Assembly: GCF_037975245.1 (NCBI RefSeq)
Contig: NC_092569.1
Location: forward strand, 11,592,001 to 11,656,000
From: Apostichopus japonicus
Lineage: Eukaryota; Echinodermata; Holothuroidea; Aspidochirotida; Stichopodidae
DNA length: 64,000 nt
Direction: 5' to 3'
Shown here: positions 41,601-51,800 of the stretch, in pieces
Layout: each line of letters begins with the position of its first letter
How positions within the stretch are numbered: the stretch's first letter is position 1
Made by a program: the position numbers and the translations under genes
The notes under the pieces: generated by a model
Seen by the model: only the letters and a program-made list of their open reading frames with translations
The model's database searches: none
What the model was told of the DNA's origin: nothing

Positions 41601-44600
41601 AGGACTATTTTGGCAAAGTTTGGAGTATGTGATGAATGTAGATTGTTTGGAAACTTCACTTGAATCATGTGAAAACTCACCTGAACTCAAATGTAAATTA
41701 GGTTTGAGACTTTGTTCTTGTATGTAAACCTGTGATATGGTTAGTGTAGAACTATTATGCTGTAACTGACTGAGAGTATCAAGGACAGCTAATAAAACAA
41801 CATACGGTACTCCAGAATATTTTGCACCCACGCGAGAAAACTGCACTGAAATGAATTGTACTGTATCCTATATGTTGCACTGGTAGAGCGCATGCGATTC
41901 AGAAAAAGTTGTTGGATACGGCCGATAGGCTATATAACCCATGGTGACCGTTTATTTACAAGTTGAGAATACAACATGAAAAAACGAAAAAATTTGCTTT
42001 TCATTATAGTAACACATCAGTGTATTGAACTTTGGCGCAGTTTGATCCAGCATTGTGCAAATGACATGCAGCAGTTCTCATTTTATTGTATTTTATCCAC
42101 AGTTGTTAAATATAGGACTGAAATCGCATTTGCGGCAGTCTATATTTGTTTTCTGGGAGAGGACCCTAGACCCATCGTATATGCAAAAGTCTACTTGGAT
42201 TATTTGTCCCCTGATTTTCTTTCTGCAGACGCCCATGTATTTCTCCAAACTAAATTTCTAAGCCATGAGATCTAAAACTTAAGGAGGTTTAGGAGCATCA
42301 TTAGGTCTGGAAAGTGTTATTCTGGCGACCTGGGAGGTATATTTGCCAAAAAAACTTCGTACGCTACGCGCGAACCCATGGTCGCGCTCCGCTTAGATAG
42401 TGTCAGAGAACAGACACGCGTCCCCACCATTATCCAAGACTGATCAGCGCCCATGCTCAAAACTGTCGATGTGTGTATTGTTCGGTTTCGCAAATATCTA
42501 GTATATATTTATTTCCTTCAGCGAAATTTTTTAGTAGCTGTCTGAATTTTCGAAAATTCCCCGACCAACATTCTTCATCATACTTCATCATACTCGTGCA
42601 ATTTTGACCCGTCTGTTAGAGTTTGAAGGAGGTTTTTCTATATCGGTTGTCCATAGATGATATTTTGTGCAACATTATGGGTATGTTTTGAAGTGAATTT
42701 ATTCACGAGAATTGTTAATTTTCAAATTCTGAACAGTGGGGCTGACGGGTATTGTGGGCCGCGATGAAGAATCACCTACAAAAGCAATGATCCACAGGAT
42801 ACGTGATGAAGTCAAATATGATGTGTGACTGGTAACAATCTTCAAAAAGGTTATAGATGAGAAAAAAGTATTTGGAAATACTTGACTCTCAGGCAAAAGT
42901 GTACATATGGTTGGTCAGTTTCAAGCCCGAGAAGTGCCATTTCCGGTGATCTGGGGGGTACCAAAACCAGAAATTTGCTTGAACGCTGCGCGATAACCAA
43001 TGGTGGCCCTCCGCTTAGATAGTACTTTGCGCCCCCTCGGGTTAGAAAATCCTGCATACGCCCCTGGTTAAATGCAGCTTTTCAAGGCCTGGGCAGTGCC
43101 ATTTACTGCAATCTGGGAGGCAATACTTGCCAAAAAATTCTTGTGCACTTTGCGCCAACTTATGGTGGCGCTCCACTTAGATAGTGAGCCAGCAGTTATG
43201 ACTTTTTATTTCATCAATGGCCTGCAACCCCCCCCCCCCCACTTCTGACAAGAAACCTCCGCCACTGATTGTTGTAATTTACTATCACTGTTTACAACCA
43301 CGTTGCTATTGCACAGGCCGGCGGATTTTATGTCAACCCTGATTGTACAAGAAGGGCTCACTGTATCAATGGCAATGTCACGTGGGATGACGTATACAGT
43401 TGCAGCCCCAATGCACTGTGTGAGGAACAAAACAATGTTCGTCAATGTTACTGCAAGACTGGTTACCATGGTGATGGAAACGTATGTGTGCTGACTAACT
43501 GCCAAGATGTATATACTGCTGGTATTAACGAAAGTGGTATCTACACCATTAAACCAACTGGCTGGCCTGGATCACCATTTCCAGTGTATTGCAACATGGC
43601 TGACGGAGGTGGATGGACGGTAAGTCATAATAGAATCTAGATTTCTGTAGGCCTTTGGTATATAATTCACAAATAATGAATCACAGATGACATAAACTAT
43701 TTACTGATGTTTAATATTAAGTAATTACTTGCGTCATTAGTTTATTTTAATTAGCATTACACAGATACAGACTGAAAGATTGTGACAAATCCGGATTGTC
43801 CTCCGTTGCATTCTATTTGTTTGTCTGTGATTGCTACGTTCAAATTTTTAACCTTAAACCATTACTTATTACAAATACAAATACAATGCTGGTTGTAACA
43901 ACAGTGGTATCTACACCATTAATTAAACCAATTAACTGATCTGGCTTACCGTACTCTTTAATGATACATTGTTAAAAACGACAAACGTTTCAAGCGTTTA
44001 TTTTAGAATTCTACTTTTCCCTCAAAGAGTACACGCTACCTTACACCGAAGTGAAATGTTACATTACTTAAGAAATATGTTGCCCACGACAGGGAGAAGA
44101 AAAAAACGCGATCTCATCCATCAAAAATAAGCTGCGTTGAATGTTCAACCGACTCGTCGTACACACAATCTCTTTTGCCGTGTCACATAATCAACATTCA
44201 TAAAATTTGTTTTTTGAGAAATGAGTTGATATTTCCTATAGTCCGGTATACGATGACATTATGGACCAATACATATGTTATCAGGGGGAAAACGCACTTC
44301 ACGTATATAAGTTACATTGATACATTGATTACTTCTTAACTTATTGATTTTGTTGAACATAGATTGTATATGGCAATGGGGGAAGGTGTTAAAAACGTAT
44401 TTAAATGAATTGCAGACAATAACGTTGAATAAAAAGAAGGTACATGTCGAGTGTGCTATATTGATTACAAGGGAGTCGAAATATCACAAACCAGAGAAGA
44501 TCGAATTCAAGAAGTATACTAGTATTGCATTACTCAAAACACATGTAATTAGAAAACATATAAAACTGTATGATAATGAATATTATAAAACAACTAACAT

Positions 44601-46368
44601 AAAACATTATAAGCTGAACTTAAAATGTTGACTTATATGTTTGCATGCATGACACAATTATTTTACACATTTACACATCAACACTATTATGGTGCACGTG
44701 AATAATAACAAATAAAAATGCCCCAGTGCCCCCTTCCTCCGGCTCCTATCCCCTGAGTGTAACAGAATAGTGACAATATCGGTACTCTCTTGTAATTTTG
44801 TTTTCTTTATGTGATTGCCACTAGAAGTCAACTAGCATAAGCTCGTAAAATGCCAATCTTCTTTTTCTGATTATTATGGATTGTCTTATATTCGATTATG
44901 CTCTTAAAGTACTCGGTAACTGACTTATTTATGTTCATCCTTTGGTTCTGTCACGTAAGTCTTCATAAATATTCCCATGACTTCTGAGTTTGGTATAACT
45001 TTGTAAATCTTAGGAAGTCCTTAATTTATTTTGATTTCAGGTGTTCCAACGTCGAGTTAATGGTTCTGTTGATTTTTACCGTAACTGGACCAGCTACAAA
45101 GAAGGCTTTGGTCAGATCGTTCATGAATTTTGGTTGGGTAATGACAAGCTGTATTACATCACCAATCAAGATAACTATCAAATCCGGATTGATCTGGTCG
45201 ACAGGGAATGGACTCCACACTTCGCTGAATATGACTCTTTCCGTATCAACGATGAAAATGACAAGTACCGTCTGTCCGCGGTGGGAACTTACAGCGGGAC
45301 AGCTGGAACCAGTACAGGTGAGTTTAATAGATAAAACGGGTAAAGGCGGAACAGCAGAAGTACGAAATACCCTCTGTGAGTTAAATGAATAATGGGGATG
45401 TTTCCATCTTTTGCCATCTAGGTTACCAATTTCTATCTCCATTAATGTAAATAACTTCATAAATATTTTTTTATCTGAACAAATTATTAAGCACAATCAT
45501 AAAATATGCTAATTTTTCCAATTAATCATAACATAATTATAATAAAGCCATTGTCACGGCTTATTCTACATATATTTGGAACTTATTTATTGTCCCTCTA
45601 TAGTTGTGCCATTTACTTGTTCTAAGTTTATATTCTCCATTTGGATATCAAAACGTTTTGTAGAAAAAACACGAAATATATGGGTTATACGTTATGTATA
45701 CGTTTTTGACGAATGATTAAGTATTAGCAAAATATTGAACGTATAGTTTTTTCGTAATCATGCTATAAATGCATGGGGCCTTTTTTTTTCATGATCTGTC
45801 ATAGATATCACTCTACCGTATCAGCAATATAAAGAGGGGAAAGATTTTGAACTTTATTGCTAGTGTGGAGTAATATTACTTTACCGTTCAAAATTTAACA
45901 ATGAGTGCCCCTCAGTATTACACTCTAATCGTGTGATATATTTTAAATCAATATTTCTAATATGAAAGAGATTGTGATTAAAAGTTTCTTAATGATATGT
46001 GATATTTTATATTATACGCACTAGGGTGGAAAAGGGTTATGCGGCTTAAACGCGAGTGTATTATGTATCTTTTCTCTTTTGTCTTAACAGACAACGCAAA
46101 TGCTTTGAAATATCAGTTCAACAGTTTCTTTAGTACTTACGATCAAGATAATGATATGGATACTCGTCACTGTGCGGTAATCAGACAAGGCGCGTGGTGG
46201 CACAACAGGTGCTGTAATTCCAATCTCAATGGCAACTACTTCGCTAGTGTCATTCCTTCCACTACGGGTTGTTGTGCGGGCCATTCCTCTATCTGTTGGA
46301 ACAACCTACCAGGACCTGACCATAACATCAAATACAGCGAGATGAAGATTCGACCTGTACGTGATTAA
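31431..46368 (+). CDS. Gene B: secreted mucin-like / EGF-like / fibrinogen-domain lectin, 6 exons
   Basis: Exons 31431-31512, 32242-32307, 39900-40693, 43317-43619, 45041-45317 and 46091-46368 sum to exactly 1800 bases (599 codons plus TAA). Phases 1, 1, 0, 0 and 1 are consistent throughout, and every donor is GTGAGT, GTGAGA or GTAAGT. Domain order: signal peptide (1-27), a 22-residue segment with two Cys, eight 26-residue Ser/Thr/Pro repeats, a Cys-rich module, an EGF-like domain, then a full FReD. The Ser/Thr-rich part should be heavily O-glycosylated and act as an extended stalk; the FReD should bind glycans. This recalls FREP-type immune lectins, but the mucin stalk is unusual. Intron 2 is 7.6 kb and holds LINE debris. 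Intron 3 holds a complete hAT element. Function is inferred from domains only. Confidence 0.85.
32242..32307 (+). CDS. Gene B exon 2: short two-cysteine segment
   Basis: A 66-base phase 1-1 exon after acceptor TTTCGTTTTAG, with donor GTGAGA. It encodes LCKFAEKFPGVGGSCYKGST: two Cys about a dozen residues apart, family not recognised. A symmetric 1-1 exon can be skipped without a frameshift, so alternative splicing is possible. Confidence 0.65.
32610..32697. repeat. (AT)n microsatellite in gene B intron 2
   Basis: AT dinucleotide run broken by single G or C; shorter AT runs recur at 32858-32884. Confidence 0.9.
33300..34130 (-). mobile_element. Decayed CR1-like LINE reverse transcriptase fragment
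   Basis: The minus frame contains VGPLSALLFALYTDEIKSND and TKYAYETALSCKI, matching the GPLLF.LYTNE...KYADDTA boxes of CR1/L2-type reverse transcriptases (YADD is now YAYE). Upstream pieces, LYLDFSS-like and YYIGYSSFHNDRF, fit the preceding domain in broken frames. It lies in gene B intron 2. Confidence 0.5.
34426..34648. repeat. Degenerate ~77-bp tandem repeat with TCCTGGTTAAT sub-motif
   Basis: Units start near 34426, 34502 and 34580; each contains TTTCCTGGTTGATG and ATCCTGGTTAAT, so the unit is itself a diverged dimer. The minus strand happens to be open across it (LTR and INQ repeats). No coding support. Confidence 0.75.
34649..39899. other. Gene B intron 2, unassigned part
   Basis: No recognised element apart from the 37.9-kb duplication. 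Minus-strand frames near 36.2-36.8 kb and 37.6-37.8 kb look coding-like (KR-rich helix; EMEDLSQEELTAMTKYKKH) but match nothing I know. From 38380 to 39120 AGGCCTA and CCTAGCC words are unusually common. Confidence 0.35.
37929..38167. repeat. ~133-bp direct duplication
   Basis: ATGTGT.CCTTTTT.AATGTTCAGAAA ... TTTATTGAGATTTACACCAA ... TTCATGATCTGCTGTG occurs at 37929-38034 and 38062-38167 with about 10% differences. Confidence 0.8.
39900..40693 (+). CDS. Gene B exon 3: 78-bp coding VNTR (mucin-like) plus Cys-rich tail
   Basis: A 794-base exon (phase 1 in, phase 0 out). After DDTTKQSTNS come eight units of LPDTTVSSVETTTQSTTSPP + INTLSS, 26 residues or 78 bases each. Nearly half of each unit is Ser or Thr, with several Pro and no Cys or Lys in most units: a mucin-type O-glycosylation stalk. 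The last unit drifts into VESSSQS. The tail has Cys in VCLRGQLRCYNDDNEMVC and ENCTCQ and resembles Cys-rich TIL/VWF-type modules. The reading frame is fixed by splice phases at both ends; two other frames are also open because 78 is divisible by 3 and the units contain no stops in them. Confidence 0.85.
39929..40530 (+). repeat. 78-bp coding minisatellite, about 7.7 units
   Basis: Tandem 78-base units starting TTGCCTGACACTACGGTGTC. Units 2 and 4 encode the same peptide. Units 3 and 5 share the rarer DTAV and differ at one residue (QSITS versus QSSTS), so a 156-base dimer appears duplicated. High similarity at silent sites implies recent unequal crossing-over or gene conversion. Confidence 0.9.
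40880..40975. repeat. ATC/GTC-rich trinucleotide tract in gene B intron 3
   Basis: Imperfect run of ATC, GTC and ATT triplets directly before the hAT element. Confidence 0.75.
40994..43267. mobile_element. 2274-bp hAT-type element in gene B intron 3
   Basis: 5' end CAGTGGCTGAGAAAC and 3' end CCTCCGCCACTG are imperfect inverted repeats of the hAT CAGTGGCGGA type. A perfect 8-bp duplication ATTGTTGT lies at 40986-40993 and 43268-43275. Inside are three degenerate copies of a block around TGGTGGCGCTCCGCTTAGAT, near 42306-42405, 42928-43025 and 43090-43190. No transposase frame is seen. Exon 4 begins 49 bases after the element. Confidence 0.85.
42306..43190. repeat. Three degenerate ~100-bp internal repeats of the intronic hAT element
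   Basis: Each copy runs from a TGGGAGGTA block through a TTGCCAAAAAA block to CGCTTAGATAGT. The three copies are spaced about 620 and 160 bases apart. Confidence 0.65.
43317..43619 (+). CDS. Gene B exon 4: Cys-rich/EGF-like module and FReD start
   Basis: A 303-base exon, phase 0 on both sides, acceptor TTGCACAG, donor GTAAGT. It encodes a Cys-rich stretch (NPDCTRRAHCINGNVTWDD), an EGF-like domain (CSPNALC, CYCKTGYHGDGNVC), then the FReD opening NCQDVYTAGINESGIYTIKP, FPVYCNMADGGGWT. The combination GxYVNPDC...C...EGF resembles the TIL-E modules of mucin- and tectorin-like proteins (inference). A complete hAT element ends only 49 bases upstream. Confidence 0.85.
43884..43965 (+). pseudogene. 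Decayed copy of a FReD-start exon segment inside gene B intron 4
   Basis: The stretch around AGTGGTATCTACACCATTAA (43903-43922) matches exon 4 at the GINESGIYTIKP codons, including a 20-base identical core, with weaker similarity on both sides. A 4-base TTAA insertion breaks the frame. It lies about 265 bases after exon 4 and has no donor after the aligned part. It looks like a relic of a local exon duplication. Confidence 0.55.
45041..45317 (+). CDS. Gene B exon 5: FReD core
   Basis: Acceptor TTTTGATTTCAG; phase 0 in, phase 1 out at GTGAGT. It encodes VFQRRVNGSVDFYRNWTSYK, EGFG, EFWLGNDKLYYITNQ, RIDLVD, FRINDENDKYRLSAVGTYSG. It is collinear with gene A exon 3, with the same boundaries. Confidence 0.92.
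46091..46368 (+). CDS. Gene B exon 6: FReD C-terminal calcium/ligand part, stop
   Basis: Acceptor TTTTGTCTTAACAG, phase 1. It encodes STYDQDND, HCA, GAWWHNRCC, NSNLNGNYF, then a segment rich in extra Cys (GCCAGH, ICWNNLPG) and YSEMKIRPVRD, TAA. The calcium loop DQDND-x4-HCA has standard spacing. The additional cysteines are not typical of ficolins and could form extra or intermolecular disulfides. Confidence 0.92.
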
Positions 46369-46430
46369 ATGTAGCAAATATCTTCAATTTTCTGTATCCT
46401 TAGACAGAGTAAGCAGACGCTTCACCATAG

Positions 46431-46436
46431 ATTAAA
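46431..46436 (+). promoter_or_regulatory. Candidate polyadenylation signal of gene B
   Basis: ATTAAA lies 63 bases after the stop codon; no AATAAA is closer. It is the same variant as in gene A. Position only. Confidence 0.25.
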
Positions 46437-47176
46437 TGAATAAGACTTATAGTGTATTCTAAGAGATATTTACGAGCCGGAAACCCCACATCGAGCCTGA
46501 AATAATATCATTCATACTTGTTAATATTTCGTCATATGAAGGTAAAATTTATTGCAATTTCAGCAGATTCATATTGCCTCAGATGTTGTCATGTTCAGAT
46601 TTAATACAGTACAGTAACGTAATCTTGTATCATTCTTTTAGTCCATTATTTACATTACAACAACAAAATATTTCCCATTGATATTAAATTAATTGAGAAT
46701 TTTATTTTATTTAAATTAAAAAACAATTTACACTTCGTAAATGAAAATGTTCCCTCCAAACTAAGGAAACATCAAGAATCTTTTTAGATTCCAAAATCTC
46801 GTTACTAGGTATTGCAGTATCACTGTTCAAATCAACAGTTTTCCGACAGTTTGTCCCATATTCGACATTTGAGAAGACATCATATCAACATAAGCCAATT
46901 GTAAGATAGGCTCCTGCATGGAATTTGTTAAATCTATTGTTGAATTGACATGGAGTGTGTGTTTGTTGTGGTCCTAATGTAGCATTTGTGTTTGCTCATT
47001 CATTGTGATACCATATATTATTATTAATCATGCGAGTTAACACTGTAATTAACTGGACGTGTTTCAATTGAAATAGTTTCGAAGTAGTTATTATTTTTTT
47101 TAAATAATTTGTGGAAATCATCAACTTTATTATTGTTAACAAATACTCATATAACCTTTTCCTTGTCATTGAGTGT
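46437..47176. other. No gene recognised
   Basis: AT-rich downstream flank of gene B. Confidence 0.45.
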
Positions 47177-47574
47177 ATGGATGGATGGATGGATGGATGG
47201 ATGGATGGATGGATGGATGGATGGATGGATGGATGGATGGATGGATGGATGGATGGATGGATGGATGGATGGATGGATGGATGGATGGATGGATGGATGG
47301 ATGGATGGATGGATGGATGGATGGATGGATGGATGGATGGATGGATGGATGGATGGATGGATGGATGGATGGATGGATGGATGGATGGATGGATGGATGG
47401 ATGGATGGATGGATGGATGGATGGATGGATGGATGGATGGATGGATGGATGGATGGATGGATGGATGGATGGATGGATGGATGGATGGATGGATGGATGG
47501 ATGGATGGATGGATGGATGGATGGATGGATGGATGGATGGATGGATGGATGGATGGATGGATGGATGGATGGAT
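47177..47574. repeat. (ATGG)~100 microsatellite
   Basis: About 398 uninterrupted bases of ATGG; all six frames are open through it, producing only spurious reading frames. Confidence 0.98.
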
Positions 47575-47821
47575 CGATCTTGCAAGGACGACTATTTCCT
47601 TTGTGGGTGGTTAGGTGGTTTCTTTGAACGATTGCCATGACGACATTTGGATACAAATTCGCTACGCTTGTTGATTGAGTTGTAGCTTTTGTCGGCTCTG
47701 CTTCTTAATATGAAGAACTTTATTCCATAGAGAGATTACACTTTTAGGGTTTCCCAAGAAATGAAGTGATCGATTACACAATATATATAACAAGAACAAC
47801 ATCAAAATAGGCTATACCTGT

Positions 47822-48290
47822 ATGAGGAATATGCAACATATTATAAAAGCCCGCAATAACAAGATTATATCGAAAGCAAACCAGGAGACCAGTGAAATAA
47901 CTTTCATTGCAGAAAAAAATAGCGACTGCCCCCTGTCCGGGGAATGTCTCGTCAGCGATATAATGTACAAAGCAAAGGTCACTACTGGTCAAGAGACAGC
48001 CGTATACATCGGTCTGGTTAGTCGAAGCCTCAAGGCAAGCTACAACAACCATATCAAATATTTCCGCAACTTACGTTATCAAAAGAAACTGAGCTCTCAA
48101 AACATATCTGGGACTTAAAAAGAAAGAAAATCGATCACTCCGTTGTCTCCTAAGAACTTAACAGTTTTAAAAAAAAATACAATGTTTTGCTTTTGTAGGA
48201 ATATTATCTACCAGTGGGAGAAACCAACCTGTTGTATTCCTATCAAGAACAAAACCACTTAAAGAGGTGAACTGATGTCGCTGCTGCTGT
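47822..48290 (+). mobile_element. Penelope-like element, GIY-YIG endonuclease fragment
   Basis: A frame reads NKIISKANQETSE..CPLSGECL..IMYKAKVTTGQETAVYIGLV then SLKASYNNHIKYFRN. CPL.G.CL, MYKA and YIG.....K..Y.NH match the linker and GIY-YIG nuclease of Penelope-like elements. The usual Arg of K.RY is Ser. It ends in a stop at 48116, and the rest is frameshifted. Confidence 0.65.
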
Positions 48291-48674
48291 ATTAGTCAGA
48301 CACACGTACGATACTTAAGTATTTCAGAATCCGCAACTTCATGATGGCACAAGCTAAAAAGAGGCCCCTCCTATTACTTACTTTTACACAACAATATTTA
48401 TCGCCGAAATGCTTCTTTGAGTTATTTATGTATATCATATTGATGTAAAATTTACTTTGTGATAAACGTTTGTGTCAATACATGTTGTTAAAAAGTCTAT
48501 TGGTGTTTGATATTTTTAAAATTGATTTTGTCGTGCGGTGTGATGTTAAAAGACGCCAGTTTGTTGGCAGCTATGCATCAACTGTTACAAAGCTTATTAA
48601 CTATTGACATTCTTCACGTAATCATCTACGTCCTTTTCATGTACCTGTACTGCTTTCTCTTTTACAAACTTTCT

Positions 48675-48807
48675 CTTTTACAAACTCAACTAACTGTTAT
48701 CAAAAACACCATGTGGAATAATTGCTTGCCATGGAAATATTCTTTTACAAACTCAACTAACGGTTATCAAAAAAACATGTGGAATAATTTCCTGCCATGG
48801 AAATATT
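48675..48807. repeat. 67-bp tandem duplication
   Basis: CTTTTACAAACTCAACTAAC.GTTATCAAAAA ... CTTGCCATGGAAATATT at 48675 is repeated at 48742 with a few changes. Confidence 0.88.
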
Positions 48808-51800
48808 CCTATGAAGCCTAAAAAACCCGTCTGTGAGCACCTTCAGTTAGGACTGCCAGGTAGGACTATCACATATTCCAGTGAAATTGAGCAATTTCCA
48901 CGCTCAACAGCCCACGCGTCTTTTACGCAACTACATTTCTTATTTGTTCGCATACACTTAAGAATGATGCTAGCTTGTGTCCGCGGGTGCAGAGGTTGAT
49001 TTGACTGATCTATTGGCCGAGTTTGCAAGATAATTTCTTCAAGTTGGGTAGGAAGTGCAATCTGCTAAGGACTTATGACTTTAAAATTATGAAAGGTGAA
49101 AGGTCAATTGAAGGCTTGATAACAAGAAAGTTTCTGTAATCTAATAAGAAAAGATGGAAGATATGTCAGTCAGAAAATCAAAGTCATAAGTTAATGTTGT
49201 AAAGTTAATTAAGTAAATGTCTAAAGATAGCCCCGCCCAACCCCACTCCTTACACCCGCCCAATCCCGGCCCCCACCCCACCCTTTCAACATTAGCATCC
49301 CGACAGTTTGTAAGTCTTAAACGTTTAAGCATATGCAATGGGGGAATAGCATGCTTAAGTTCACAATTCATATTTTTTTCTGTATTACGTATATAAATGC
49401 CATCATTTATCATTGCGCTGGGACGGTTTTCAAGTGAAATAAACCTCGTATATCATATGAAAAGGAACAACAATCACGGTTGATTCAATTAACTTTAAAA
49501 TTTATCAATTAACTTTTGGATTTGAAATGGAAATACATCCTAACCTTAAAATATATTACAGATATATTGCAAACCTAACTAAGTAAGTATTGTAACGTAA
49601 CTCACTCTGTATTGCCTACTTATGCCGCCGGTGGCTTTTCATGCAAGCAACTCGGGAGCATGTGTAAATGTTTTGTAACTTCTCCCAGGTACGGCGGACG
49701 TTCAGAATAGATTTCCTGGCAGTATGGTTCAGCTCTGTCTGTTAAAGCTCATCACAAGAACTGTTGTTTTTATATTAGCTAAGGGCTCGCGTTATGCGCA
49801 ATGTGCAACCAATCAAATTATTTGCTGTTGCAACAGAATAATAATAATATATAATAAATACCATATATTAAAGTGCTGTTATCATGAAATAAAACATGCT
49901 CAAGAGCACTGTACAAAAGAACCAATACCTTGAATATAAAATTACCAAACTTCATCATTCCTGTTACCCACACATATGTATAACGTAGGCTATGTATAAC
50001 TGAAAAAGCAACTGAAGAACGCACGGTAGCTGAGGGTCTCTGGATAGTGTCTCCCAGTAAGATCAGCATCAGCATATTTTAGGTAAGTCCTTTCAAAATG
50101 TAAAATCATTGATAAACGTATTTAACGTGAATATCGTAATGTTTATCTAATATTACGAGTACTAATAAGACATTAGGTCATTCGGGGTAAAGCTCACGTG
50201 GCGTAACTGACACAACTAGGCCAGTAGTTATTAATGTTGAGACAGCAGTTTGACGGGGCTCCATTTCCTTTTAACATTAATTTATGATATAATATATTAT
50301 TAAAGGAATCATCTGGCATTAATTGATCATTGTGATGAATTTACTGGAATTGTAGTTTTGACATAAAAGATGCAGTTATTCGAGAACTGTGCTAACGTAA
50401 CTGTATCCACAGTCTAAGTACAGTATTGTTTTCATTGTATAACATTTCCCAGAAACAAGTTTGAATATTTTGGTAATATGCGGTCTGCATTCTGCGTAGG
50501 ATAGATCAAAATAAAGTATTCTGAGTGATTGTGTACCAAACTACACTAGGTAGATTGTGCTATTAACGCAGTGCGTTCGTTTTGCGTTAGTGACGCAATA
50601 CGCTCGTTTTGCCTTATTGACGTAGTGCATTCGTTGTGCGTTATTGACGCAGTGTGTTCGGTTTGCGTTATTGACGCAGTGCCTTCGTTTTGTGTTATTG
50701 ACGTAGTGCATTAGTTTTGCGTTATTGACTCTGTTCTTGTATATTGCGTCTTTTATTCAGTGCCTCCAAATTGCTGGCGTCAATTATTGTACTGAACTAG
50801 GTACGTTAAGTTAAGGTTGAATATGTACACTCAGCTAACTTTCAGTGTACTAGTCTGTTGCTATAACTTAGCCATCATTACGTTTGTACGTTGATTCTGT
50901 ATTGTGATTGCATTGAATTGTTGAGGCCAATCACATTGAAAATCAGATTGATAACCACACCTCATAAAAACTTCAAGACCTGTAAATCCACTGTCTTCAT
51001 CTTTATCTGTGCTTCCTTGGGAAAGAGAGGAGAAAGGTTTTTACACAAGTGTAAATGACAACTATACAAAAAAATTATACAGGCGTTTGTGTTTGAGGGG
51101 GGAGTAGAGAAAAACATCATGACTATACTACCGTTTAGAAAACAACACAACTTTCAAGGGACACTGTTTGTGTCTCTAATCCACATACAACAATATGGGA
51201 ACTGTCACTACTTTTGGGCGATACTTCAACCTTCCACACCACACTGTATTACACGGAATCGCCTTGCTATAGTTCGCCCTAAGAAGTACGTGAATGTAAT
51301 ATCGCCCCATTCCCACCTCACTTTCTCAACATTAAGAAATGAATTATGACTTAATCTGCCATACAGCCTATACATTCATCAACAAATGGTGCGTCGGTGG
51401 AATAAATTGAGTTTTCTTTTCGGGAGTCCGAAACAGTTACGTCATGACCTCAAGTGTCACTAACACTACATGCATTGAAACACATTCATTAGATGAAGTT
51501 TTCATCAAGCCGTCACATTTCCTTTCTTTAAAATGACATAAATTGATTCCACTTACAAAGGCAAAGTGGTGGGGATGTCCAGGCGCAGATCCAGGGTATG
51601 TGGGGTGAACAAGCTACACCTTTTTCTTCTAACCAAAGCCAAAATAAAAATAGTTATGTGGCCTTCCAGCTTCTCTGTTAAATATTTAAGGGAGAGCAAG
51701 AAATTAAAGATGTTGTCGTTACGCGATAATGATAAGTTTCATGTGTGTCTGGTACTTTTTCTTCAAACAAATTCATCTTATCTCTCATTTGGTCATTCAA

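Noticed and set aside
44344-44631. 95-codon Lys/Ile-rich frame in gene B intron 4
   Set aside because: Composition follows AT-rich DNA; no domain, and the flanking exons splice over it.
45026-45496. 156-codon minus frame over gene B exon 5
   Set aside because: Shadow of the FReD exon on the other strand.
47109-47656. Several frames of MDGW or HPSI repeats
   Set aside because: All are readings of the ATGG microsatellite.
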